Part shown: one piece after another, positions 1 through 7,125 of the stretch | Numbering within the stretch: position 1 is the first letter of the stretch | How the letters are laid out: each line of letters begins with the position of its first letter | The notes under the pieces: model-generated | The model's input: only the letters and a program-made list of their open reading frames with translations | The model's database searches: none | What the model was told of the DNA's origin: nothing | Made by a program: the position numbers and the translations under genes | DNA from: Bacteroides sp. | GTDB taxonomy: Bacteria > Bacteroidota > Bacteroidia > Bacteroidales > Bacteroidaceae | Assembly (NCBI GenBank): GCA_030152865.1 | Contig: JASLIW010000131.1 | Location: 1-11,300, forward strand | Length of the DNA: 11,300 nt | Direction of reading: 5' to 3'

Positions 1-95
1 CTCTGAATCCCAAGTATCTCACCAAAAAACAAACCGTATTCCAAAGACTCAGTGCCTTCATAGAGCCGTTTAAGGGGCTTGGTGGAAAACTATAA
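1..95 (+). CDS. C-terminal end of an unidentified protein (partial)
   Basis: An open frame enters from the left edge (codons in phase with position 3) and ends with TAA at 93-95. About 30 residues are visible. They are Lys- and Phe-rich and end FKGLGGKL. I recognise no domain in so short a tail, and it may equally be the end of a decayed gene, since everything behind it up to 2550 is degenerate. There is no membrane segment or Cys motif in the visible part. Confidence 0.3.
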   Translation, partial: LNPKYLTKKQTVFQRLSAFIEPFKGLGGKL

Positions 96-266
96 CAGCG
101 GAGTCGTTTTGATATGTAATTATTTATTGATATGTGATTAAGAGAGGTCAAAGTTCTTGACTGGGCAGCCGACAGGGAAAAATAATCTATTTTCATAAGG
201 AACATTAAAAAACCACATAAAAGTAATTACACTCCTTCTTGGAACTACATTAACAACTGGTACTAA

Positions 267-1052
267 CAAATAATATTACAAGGTCCTCCAGGCACAGGTA
301 AAACGAGACAGGCTAAGCTAATAGCCAAACAGTTAATAATTAATAATATCAGAGATAATTATATTATTAATTCTGATTTACTACAAATAGGAGCTCAAGT
401 TCAGCGATCTTAATCAAGCACCATATACACCATAAAAGACATTAAAGATAACAGTGTTATTGTTTCTACTACAGGTGAAGATCGAGAACCAACATATAAA
501 CAAATATATGACTCTTTGGCAGGAGAACTTTGGAAGGACAAAAATAGGAGTAGTAATACAGAACCGTATGCAGATGCAATAGCTAAATATATTTTTGATC
601 ATATCTTAACCAGCAACTATGCAAAAAAATATTTCAAGCTTATTCAATTTCATCCAAGTTATACATATGAAGATTTTGTAAGAGGAATAGTTGCTATACC
701 GAGTGAAACTGGAAATGGGATAATTTATGAAACTGAAAATAAAATTCTGGCTGAGTTTGCAGAAGAAGCTTTGATAAACTTCGTAAGTAGTCAACAATCA
801 TTCAAGAATGACCTTTTGGAAGATACTTTTAAGGCTTTTGTCAATTATGTGATTGAACAAATTGACCAAAAAGATAAATTTAGTGTTTCTGAAAAAGTAT
901 ATATCTATTCTGTCGAAGCGAGTCAGTTTAAATATAAAGGAGATAATTGGACTGCTCATCCTAATGGACTCAACATGAAATTTTCACAGTTAAAAAAGAT
1001 TATTAATCTAGGCTTAAACACGAGAAAAGAAATCAAACATAAGCGTATTTAA
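267..1052 (+). pseudogene. McrB-like AAA+ restriction ATPase, interrupted remnant
   Basis: Read in one frame from 267, the sequence shows a perfect Walker A motif, GPPGTGKT (282-305). After a TAA at 411-413 the same frame continues to 1052. The second part holds FHPSYTYEDFVRGI (about 645-686), a signature of McrB-type AAA+ GTPases of modification-dependent restriction systems, and later a segment like the McrB region that follows the sensor motifs. Because both halves share one frame, the break is a simple nonsense codon (a CAA-to-TAA change would explain it), not a frameshift. McrB proteins are normally much longer. The N-terminal DNA-binding domain is absent upstream, where stops crowd the frame, and no McrC partner follows. 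The part after the stop could still start at TTG 516, but it would lack Walker A. The family call is good; loss of function is inferred from the missing parts. Confidence 0.7.
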
Positions 1053-1209
1053 AATACTAGCTGTAATTAAAATTCTATTGGATTTATTATATACCGTAAA
1101 AAAAGTTCATTGCTACTTTTAAACAACTCCATCACCACGAGTAATGTTTTCAATACTCTAAATCAATATTGATATTTTACATATATATGAAATAATAATT
1201 GTATATTAG

Positions 1210-1404
1210 ATGTTTAGTGTTATCAGCATTCCGTTTTTGCTCAAAATCCAAAGTTTGGATATAGCCGCAGTTTTCAACCAATCCTCCTGTTTAATTAAGA
1301 TGGAGGAGTTTCTTCCAAAAAAAGAGAAAATTACATATCTAACAAGAATAGATCTTATTAATGGTGAACTTGCTTACTTTACCTGCACAAATGTTAAAGG
1401 ATAA
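1210..1404 (+). CDS. Unrecognised 64-residue ORF, possibly a gene fragment
   Basis: The frame opens with ATG directly behind a stop (TAG 1207-1209) and ends with TAA. The product has a hydrophobic start, a Lys/Glu-rich centre (about residues 30-40) and ends near FTCTNVKG. I recognise no family. It lies between a broken mcrB-like gene and a broken IS3 element, is as AT-rich as the surrounding non-coding DNA, and has no visible promoter or ribosome binding site. It may be a remnant or a chance ORF. Confidence 0.2.
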   Translation: MFSVISIPFLLKIQSLDIAAVFNQSSCLIKMEEFLPKKEKITYLTRIDLINGELAYFTCTNVKG

Positions 1405-1432
1405 AAAGTGTCTTTATTAAGTAAAACAAATA

Positions 1433-2350
1433 AAAGTATACGGCTGAGTGTTTAAGGAAAATGCAGTGAAGCTGAGTTATGAGCTAGATAATTAGACTCA
1501 GTTTTCCCGTGGGTTAGGAATCTCAGTAAAGCAATTATATAGCTGACTAAGCCAATATTAAGACTAATGGACAGAGAGCTTTCCTTGCTATAAGAATATA
1601 GCAGCAAGTGAGGATACTAAAGCTTTTACTCAGTTCAAAAAAGAATATGCTCGCCTACTACAAAAACATGAGATATTAAAAAAAGCTATGAGTATCATCT
1701 CCAGAAGCAATCTAAAACCTATCAAATTTATACATAGACAACGATTTAGATAGCGGATTGAAATGTTGTGTCGAGTTTGCAAGTCTTACGTAGGGGTTAT
1801 TACTATTGGATTAGAGCACCTAAAAGCGAACGAAAGAAGCCAAATATAGTCTTAAAATAAAAAAACTCAAAACAGCTTATTATAACGCCCAAGGACGTTA
1901 TGGTAGCTCACGTATCAAAGAGGTGCTATGTAGAACTGGTGTAAACGCATTAAGCAACAGTAGCTAAATACATGGAACAGATAGGTTTGGCAACAAATAA
2001 TAAGACTGGCACTCAGTATAGTTTTAATTTAACTATTTCACTCCTATAGAGGGGCTCAATATGCCTCTATAGTAACTCAAGACACCTTGAAGTCATACAC
2101 TATCGTTCAGTCAATGAGTCGAGCTCGAAACTGCTTAAGTAATGTTGTAGCAGAAATTAAATTCAAATTACTGAAATCAAAACTGATCTATAGAACAAAA
2201 TCTGTTGGGCCAAAACGAATGAGAAATAGAATTTTTGAGTATATTGAACTTTGGCACAAAAAATAAAGAAAACATTCCTATCTAAACTATCAAACCGTTA
2301 AAGAATTTAACAACAACTACAGGATACTAAAAGTTAACAATGTTGCTTAA
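1433..2350 (+). mobile_element. Degenerate IS3-family insertion sequence (orfA + orfB remnants)
   Basis: Translation in shifting frames gives a recognisable IS3-family transposase. The orfA part (1433 to about 1700) reads like the helix-turn-helix protein (FKENAVKLSYEL, GLGISVKQLYS, ending LLQKHEILKKAMSIIS) but carries several in-frame stops. OrfB follows with GYYYWIRAPKSERKKPN near 1800 and YGSSRIKEVL near 1900. The frame then jumps to HSYRGAQYAS (about 2040-2070), VVAEIKFKLLKSKLIY (about 2143-2190) and IFEYIELW. The stretch that should carry the first catalytic Asp, roughly 100 codons between MEQIGLA and HSYRG, is missing. The second Asp of the usual HSDRG motif is Tyr, while the Glu in VAEI remains. 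The element is therefore dead. I could not identify terminal inverted repeats or a target duplication, so the limits given are those of the coding remnants. Confidence 0.8.
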
Positions 2351-2551
2351 CTAGTTATCCTAAAAAAGTTAAAAGCTCCAATTTCTGATTTTGTTTAAAG
2401 CTATTAGCCTGTGATAGTCTGTTTTAAACCTATTCCAACAGCTTAACACAAAGAAGTATAAAATAACTAATTAGATTTAATAAATCTACTCCTCAAGGTT
2501 TTAGTTTATTTTGGAACTATATTTATTTACGTAATCATATAAAACATTATT

Positions 2552-3635
2552 ATGAATAATTTTAAAATGGGTGATTTATTAGCTCGTATTCCTATTGTAC
2601 AAGGTGGTATGGGTGTTGGGGTATCTCTTTCTGGCTTAGCCTCTGCCGTTGCTAATGAGGGCGGTGTAGGCGTTATTTCCAGTGCTGGTTTGGGTTTACT
2701 TTATAAAAGAAGGGGGTTAGATTTTTGTTCAGCTAGCATAGAAGGGCTTAGAAATGAAATTAGAAAAGCACGTCAAAAAAGTAAGGGTATTATTGGTGTG
2801 AATATAATGGTAGCTATGACTAATTTTTCTGATATGGTTAAAACAGCTATTGAAGAAAAAATTGATGTGATATTTAGCGGGGCTGGATTACCTCTTAGCC
2901 TGCCCTCATTTTTACCTAAAGATAGTTCTACTAAATTAGTACCCATTGTCTCATCAGTAAGAGCACTGAATTTAATATGCCAAAAGTGGTTAAATAGCTA
3001 TGACTATCTTCCTGATGCTATAGTTCTAGAGGGACCTAAGGCTGGCGGTCATTTAGGTTTTAAAAAAAAATCAATTAAAGGATGATGCTGTTAGTTTAGA
3101 AACTATGCTACCAGAAGCTGTTAAAGAGCTTACCAAAATTGAAAAGATTTCTGGTAAAGCAATTCCTCTTATTGCGGCTGGTGGTATTTTTACTGGCGAA
3201 GATGTATATAAAGCAATGAATCTTGGAGCCTCAGCAGTACAATTAGGTACAAGGTTTGTTACTACTGTTGAATGTGATGCTTCTGATTCATTTAAGAAAC
3301 TATATGTGGATGCCATAGAAGAGGATATAGTAATAATTGATAGTCCAGTAGGAATGCCTGGTAGGGCCTTAAAGAGTCCTTTTTTAGAACAAGTAGCTTT
3401 AGGTAAGTCAAGCCCTAAATCTTGTCCTTTTCACTGTATTCGTACTTGTAAAGTAGAGAAGAGTCCTTATTGTATTATGTTAGCTCTTTATAATGCTTAT
3501 AAGGGGAACTATAATAAAGGGTATGCTTTTGCTGGTACTTCTGTGGTTAAAGCCAAAGCTATTGTTACAGTGAAGGAGATGATTGCTAATTTATTGGCAG
3601 AGTGGGAGACTTTCTTATCTACTGAAAAAAGTTAG
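2552..3635 (+). pseudogene. Nitronate monooxygenase-like FMN protein, frameshifted at a poly(A) run
   Basis: Two adjoining frames together encode a flavin-dependent TIM-barrel protein of the nitronate monooxygenase (2-nitropropane dioxygenase) / FabK superfamily. Frame one (2552-3085) shows IPIVQGGMGVGVS at residues 13-25, VISSAG at 41-46, NIMVA at 84-88 and EGPKAGGHLGF at 160-170, with the probable catalytic base His167. Frame two, entered after the nine A at 3062-3070, shows AAGGIFTGEDV and GASAVQLGTRF, the FMN-phosphate loops, then a Cys-rich tail (CPFHCIRTC, PYCIMLAL). With eight A the reading would be continuous and about 360 residues long, which suits the family. The product would oxidise alkyl nitronates or act as a related FMN reductase; the substrate cannot be told. 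Everything apart from the extra A looks well preserved, so this is a fresh mutation, a slippage-rescued gene or a base-calling error. Confidence 0.82.
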
Positions 3636-3892
3636 CTTTAGGTAAGCTTTAGTAAATTATAGATAAACAAAGTGTAATACCTTGTGAATAATTTGGAACG
3701 AATTCAGAGCTTCCCACATTATATTATTAAGTATAAGCATTCATATTCATCTCATCAACGATGGAAACATATTAAAATTCACACCTGTATATCCAATATG
3801 GATTAAAAAAACTGTTAGATATTCAGTCGCTCAAAGACAAGATTAAATTAGAAATAACCCTCATATTACATCAGTTACTAACTATTCACTGA

Positions 3893-3912
3893 GACAGTTT
3901 CACTAAACTGTC
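3893..3912 (+). terminator. Possible intrinsic terminator hairpin
   Basis: GACAGTTT (3893-3900) and AAACTGTC (3905-3912) form a perfect 8-bp stem with a CACT loop. It is followed by ACTATTTTA, a weak T-rich stretch. It lies about 260 nt behind the nitronate monooxygenase-like gene and could end that transcript. The T-tract is poor, so the terminator role is tentative. Confidence 0.35.
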
Positions 3913-3922
3913 ACTATTTTAC

Positions 3923-3944
3923 AATAAAAATAATAATTTTTATT
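3923..3944. repeat. AT-only inverted repeat
   Basis: AATAAAAAT (3923-3931) and ATTTTTATT (3936-3944) are perfect inverted arms around a 4-nt loop. They start 10 nt behind the hairpin at 3893-3912. With A and T only, such a repeat can arise by chance in DNA of this composition. The tandem placement is the only reason to list it. Confidence 0.4.
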
Positions 3945-4006
3945 ATAGTGTTCATCAAACTCTTTCATTACGCTTAAAAATATGCTAAAGACATTTAATA
4001 CAAATT

Positions 4007-4229
4007 CTATTGATCTAGATCCACACCAATATTTCGATCAGATATAATAGCTATATAGTTTTTTATATAAAAAACTAATTCTTGAACTTCTCTAAAGATA
4101 GCTCCATATATTAGCAAAGTGATTAGTTATATCCCTTAATTCTACAAATAATTCAATGCTTCGTGTGCAAGAATAGGTATGGCCTGTTTTCTTAATTAGC
4201 TTTAATGCTTCAAATATCGAAACAGTCAT
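4007..4229 (-). pseudogene. Small frameshifted minus-strand ORF, family unknown
   Basis: On the minus strand an ATG at 4229-4227 opens a 45-codon frame (begins MTVSIFEALKLIKKTGHTYS) that stops at 4092. Near its end the neighbouring frame carries on with YGAIFREVQELVFYIKNYIA and stops at 4007. The two pieces join smoothly into about 73 residues of helix-like, amphipathic sequence if one frameshift around 4100-4110 is undone. I do not recognise a family. The join may be chance, since the region is AT-rich, but residue composition stays protein-like across it. Confidence 0.3.
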
Positions 4230-4473
4230 GGGGATCCCCTAATCTATTTGTTTTGGGTTTATCCGTTTTTGAAAAAATAGTCTTTAAGAGTCTTTGGACC
4301 AACTCATTTATCACTTAAATTTTATATTTATCCCTCTAAAAAAAGCCCTTTACACCTTGAAAAACAACAGCTAATGCAGAATGCAAAACACCATTAATAA
4401 AAAACACAATCACCAATAACACCAAAATCTAATTAATAAGATTGTAATTAATTATTACTCAATTTATTTTAAG

Positions 4474-4481
4474 TATATTTG
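4474..4481 (+). promoter_or_regulatory. Bacteroidota-type -7 promoter box for the biotin operon
   Basis: TATATTTG matches the Bacteroidota -7 consensus TAnnTTTG exactly. It lies 20 nt before the TTG at 4502, the first codon of the gene in front of bioB, giving a short leader. I see no TTTG at the usual -33 spacing; the region upstream is only A/T-rich. It is the best promoter candidate for the whole run of genes to 10269. Confidence 0.45.
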
Positions 4482-4501
4482 TGCGTAATAAATAAGTTGA
4501 C

Positions 4502-4882
4502 TTGAAAAACTGTAAAATAGAATCGAAATCGAGAGTGTGGTTTGCACGCTGGGCTAGAACTTCTTGGGCTGTATTTAGAAGTTTGGGCATTGTTGTGCAC
4601 ATCCAAAACATGTCTATTTCTGCTTTTAAAGACAATCTATTACAACAACCTGGTGTAAGTAAGAATGACAAGGTTCGCTTAATTAAAATAGATGATTTAT
4701 TGGGTTTATTGCTCGATTGGGATATTCCATGGGAAGATACTATTCTTGAACAAGCCCTTTTAATTGAATATATAGAAAGTAAAGAAGTAGAGGTTGAGCA
4801 GTTAAAAAAACTCAACTCCTTGAAAATACACATCCCTATAGACACGACTAATCACCGTGTTTATAGGGATTTTTTATGCTAA
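4502..4882 (+). CDS. Unknown small protein, first gene of the biotin operon
   Basis: The frame runs 126 codons from TTG 4502; an internal ATG at 4610 would give 90. I place the start at 4502 because the segment before 4610 looks protein-like: an Arg/Trp-rich stretch, SRVWFARWARTSWAVFRSLG (residues 10-29). From memory this resembles the unusual N-terminal leader of some Bacteroidales TonB-dependent receptors, but no receptor domain follows. The rest is acidic and Leu-rich (IDDLLGLLLDWDIPWEDTIL, about residues 67-86), then a Glu/Lys-rich helix. There is no clear membrane span. The stop (4880-4882) lies 1 nt before the bioB ATG, the same spacing as bioC-bioD, so it seems co-translated with bioB. 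The last 17 or so codons run through a terminator-like hairpin. It could be a true protein of unknown function, a translated leader that controls bioB, or a truncated gene. Confidence 0.55.
   Translation: MKNCKIESKSRVWFARWARTSWAVFRSLGIVVHIQNMSISAFKDNLLQQPGVSKNDKVRLIKIDDLLGLLLDWDIPWEDTILEQALLIEYIESKEVEVEQLKKLNSLKIHIPIDTTNHRVYRDFLC
4832..4875 (+). terminator. Terminator/attenuator-like hairpin with T-run just before bioB
   Basis: The arms 4832-4846 and 4856-4870 pair over 15 bp (one G-U pair, the rest Watson-Crick) around a 9-nt loop. TTTTTT (4870-4875) follows at once. This is the form of a Rho-independent terminator. It lies inside the last codons of the upstream ORF (stop 4880-4882) and ends 8 nt before the bioB ATG at 4884. 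A ribosome translating the upstream ORF would melt it; without translation it should stop transcription or mask bioB initiation. Confidence 0.7.
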
Positions 4883-4883
4883 T

Positions 4884-5828
4884 ATGAAACAGAAAATTAT
4901 CAATGGCTATAGGCTTACGTATGCCGAGGCCCTAAAACTACTAAAAACGTGGTCTGATGATGAGCTATTTACCTTAGCCAATGATTTACGCGAGCATTTC
5001 TTAGGTCGTAAATTATCTACATGTATGATCATGAATGCCAAATCAGGCAAATGTACGGAAGATTGTAAGTGGTGTAGCCAATCTATGTTCCACAACACAG
5101 ATGTGAAAGTCTATGACTTTGTAAGAGAGGAAGAAGTTTGGGCCAAAGCCAATCTTGCTGAAAATAAAAAAGTGGAGTTTTTCTCCTTAGTTACTAGTGG
5201 CCGCAAACTACCAGCCAAACAGGTGAAGAGGGCCACTCAGCTCTACCGAAAAGCTAGACAGATTTATCCTTCATTAAATTTCTGTGCTTCTATGGGTTTG
5301 CTGAATAAATCAGAGCTACAGGAGCTTTACAGTGCAGGCGTCCGTCGATACCACTGCAACATTGAAACTGCACCTTCTTTATTTCCTACATTATGCAGTA
5401 CCCATACGCAGCAACAAAAGCTAAAGACCATCAAATGGGCCAAAAAAGTAGGAATGGAGGTTTGTTCGGGAGGTATCATTGGAATGGGTGAATCTATGGA
5501 ACAACGCATAGAGATGGCTGTATTGTTGCAAAAGCTCCAAATTCTTTCTATTCCGATTAATGTTTTAATACCCATTAAAGGCACAGCCTTAGAACAGGCA
5601 AAGCCACTAACTGACAAAGAGCTCTTACAGACCTTTGCCCTATTTAGAATAATAAACCCAGAAGCCGACATTCGTTTGGCTGGAGGAAGAGTGCGTATTT
5701 GCCATATACAGGATAAAGCTTTGCAGTGTGGTGTGAGTGCGTCAATGGTGGGTAACTTACTAACCACTACAGCTTATGATATAGATGAAGATATCAAACA
5801 CTTTAAAGAATTAAATTATGAGCTCTAA
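4884..5828 (+). CDS. bioB: Biotin synthase (radical SAM)
   Basis: It inserts sulfur into dethiobiotin to make biotin, the last pathway step, in the cytoplasm. The product is 314 residues from ATG 4884; an in-frame GTG at 4857 lies within the hairpin and would add nine atypical residues, so I reject it. The radical-SAM cluster motif CTEDCKWC gives C57, C61 and C64. C134 (NFCASMGLL) and C194 (VCSGGIIGMGE) match two Cys ligands of the auxiliary cluster, and R264 (IRLAGGR) matches its Arg ligand. The third Cys ligand (C97 in E. coli) falls on S101 in EFFSLVTSGR, so a classical [2Fe-2S] site is incomplete. C171 (LCSTHT) is an extra Cys also seen, as I recall, in the second type of BioB. The family C-terminal motif NLLTTTAYDIDED is present. 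The stop overlaps the bioA start by 11 nt. Confidence 0.96.
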   Translation: MKQKIINGYRLTYAEALKLLKTWSDDELFTLANDLREHFLGRKLSTCMIMNAKSGKCTEDCKWCSQSMFHNTDVKVYDFVREEEVWAKANLAENKKVEFFSLVTSGRKLPAKQVKRATQLYRKARQIYPSLNFCASMGLLNKSELQELYSAGVRRYHCNIETAPSLFPTLCSTHTQQQKLKTIKWAKKVGMEVCSGGIIGMGESMEQRIEMAVLLQKLQILSIPINVLIPIKGTALEQAKPLTDKELLQTFALFRIINPEADIRLAGGRVRICHIQDKALQCGVSASMVGNLLTTTAYDIDEDIKHFKELNYEL

Positions 5829-7125
5829 TCAGATGAATAATAAAACAAAAAGACTACTAGATTACGATGAAAAGCATGTTTTACATCCTTACACTTCTCC
5901 CACCAAGCCCATACGAAGTTATTTGGTAGAATCTGCTCAGGGAGTGTATCTTCAGCTTAGTGATGGGCGCCAGCTGGTTGATGGGATGTCATCGTGGTGG
6001 GCAGTCATCCATGGCTACAACAACAGCTATATGAATGAGGCGATTACGCAGCAGTTGCATAGGATGAGCCATGTTATGTTTGGTGGGCTTACACATGAGC
6101 CTGCGATAAGATTGGCCAAAAGGCTGATTGACATGACTCCTAAAGGATTGGAACACGTATTTTACAGTGACTCAGGTTCCGTTGCTGTAGAGGTTGCACT
6201 TAAAATGGCTTTGCAATATTGGTATAGCTTGGGGCGCCCTCAAAAGTGCAAATTTGCTACGGTTCGTTCGGGCTATCACGGTGACACCTGGCATCCTATG
6301 TCTGTCTGTGATCCTGTTACAGGTATGCATCAAATTTTTACCAACACACTGTCTGTTCAGTATTTTGTAAGTAAACCATCTTGCAAGTTTAATAAAGAGT
6401 GGGATCCAAGCGACTTAGATGAGGTTGAAAGGCTTTTTGAAGAAAAACAGCATGAGATTGCAGGCTTTATTATTGAACCTATTGTGCAAGGTGCCGGTGG
6501 AATGCGCTTCTACCACCCAAAGTACTTAAAAGGCTTGAGGGATCTGTGTGATAAGTATGATGTTCTGCTACTCGTTGATGAGATTGCTACAGGTTTTGGC
6601 AGAACAGGTAAAATGTTTGCCTGCGAATGGGCTGATATTTCTCCTGACATAATGTGTATTGGAAAGGCCTTAACCTCAGGCTACATAACCTTTGCGGGTA
6701 CACTAACTACACATCAGGTGGCACACACCATCTCAGAGGGTTATCCAGGTGTCTTTATGCATGGCCCTACCTTTATGGGTAATCCCTTGGCTTGTGCAGC
6801 AGCTCATGCAAGTATTGACCTGATAGAACAGAATAGGGTATTGCTGAAGGTGAAGCAGATAGAGGCACAATTGAAGAAGGAGTTAGCTAGTCTAGCTACA
6901 CTAGAGGCTGTAGTCGAGCTAAGAATATTAGGAGCCATTGCCGTTGTGGAGCTTCAAGATGAGGTAAAGATGGACCTGCTACAAGAGCTATTTGTTGAGC
7001 ATGGGATATGGATCCGTCCATTTGGTAAATTAGTGTATATGATGCCTCCCTATGTTATTACAAGTAGTGAATTATCCTTTCTATGTTCAGCTTTTTGTGC
7101 TGTTATTACAAAGTATTTGAGATGA
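5818..7125 (+). CDS. bioA: Adenosylmethionine-8-amino-7-oxononanoate aminotransferase
   Basis: A PLP-dependent class III aminotransferase that moves an amino group from S-adenosylmethionine to 8-amino-7-oxononanoate, giving 7,8-diaminononanoate. All family marks are present in 435 residues: HPYTS at 23-27, GMSSWWAVIHGYNN at 56-69, the cofactor region YSDSGSVAVEVALKM at 116-130, GYHGDTW at 152-158, VDEIATGFGRTGK at 253-265 with Asp254, the Schiff-base lysine K283 in IGKALTSG, HGPTFMGNPLACAAA at 315-329, and the substrate-contact Arg region WIRPFGKLVYMMPP near 398-411. ATG 5818 overlaps the bioB end by 11 nt; ATG 5833 (residue 6) would instead leave a 4-nt gap and is equally good. The stop overlaps the bioF start as ATGA. 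It is not fused to BioD. Confidence 0.97.
   Translation: MSSNQMNNKTKRLLDYDEKHVLHPYTSPTKPIRSYLVESAQGVYLQLSDGRQLVDGMSSWWAVIHGYNNSYMNEAITQQLHRMSHVMFGGLTHEPAIRLAKRLIDMTPKGLEHVFYSDSGSVAVEVALKMALQYWYSLGRPQKCKFATVRSGYHGDTWHPMSVCDPVTGMHQIFTNTLSVQYFVSKPSCKFNKEWDPSDLDEVERLFEEKQHEIAGFIIEPIVQGAGGMRFYHPKYLKGLRDLCDKYDVLLLVDEIATGFGRTGKMFACEWADISPDIMCIGKALTSGYITFAGTLTTHQVAHTISEGYPGVFMHGPTFMGNPLACAAAHASIDLIEQNRVLLKVKQIEAQLKKELASLATLEAVVELRILGAIAVVELQDEVKMDLLQELFVEHGIWIRPFGKLVYMMPPYVITSSELSFLCSAFCAVITKYLR

Larger units (their letters stand above)
3636..4470. other. Gene-poor AT-rich spacer
   Basis: No intact gene is visible on either strand. The stretch is more AT-rich than the biotin genes (the line starting at 3961 has 14 G or C in 60 bases by hand count). 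It contains two adjacent inverted repeats near 3893-3944 and a small frameshifted minus-strand ORF at 4007-4229, listed separately. I see no tRNA, no IS ends and no CRISPR repeats. Confidence 0.5.

Noticed and set aside
3394..3645. 14-bp repeat TAGCTTTAGGTAAG in and just behind the nitronate monooxygenase-like gene
   Set aside because: Short, AT-rich and without flanking similarity; compatible with chance or a tiny local duplication.
3700..3880. Possible IS200/IS605-like TnpA fragment in the spacer
   Set aside because: Short helix-like stretches in two frames suggested it, but no HUH motif or catalytic Tyr segment could be found.
4459..4845. 128-codon minus-strand ORF opposite the gene before bioB
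   Set aside because: The plus strand has the promoter box, the tight junction to bioB and the better protein-like composition. The minus-strand product is Ser/Leu-rich shadow sequence.
4857..4883. Alternative bioB start at GTG 4857
   Set aside because: It lies in the right arm of the hairpin and adds nine residues not seen in BioB proteins. ATG 4884 is 1 nt behind the upstream stop.
5327..5767. 146-codon minus-strand ORF
   Set aside because: It lies wholly within bioB on the other strand; its translation resembles no family and follows from bioB codon use.
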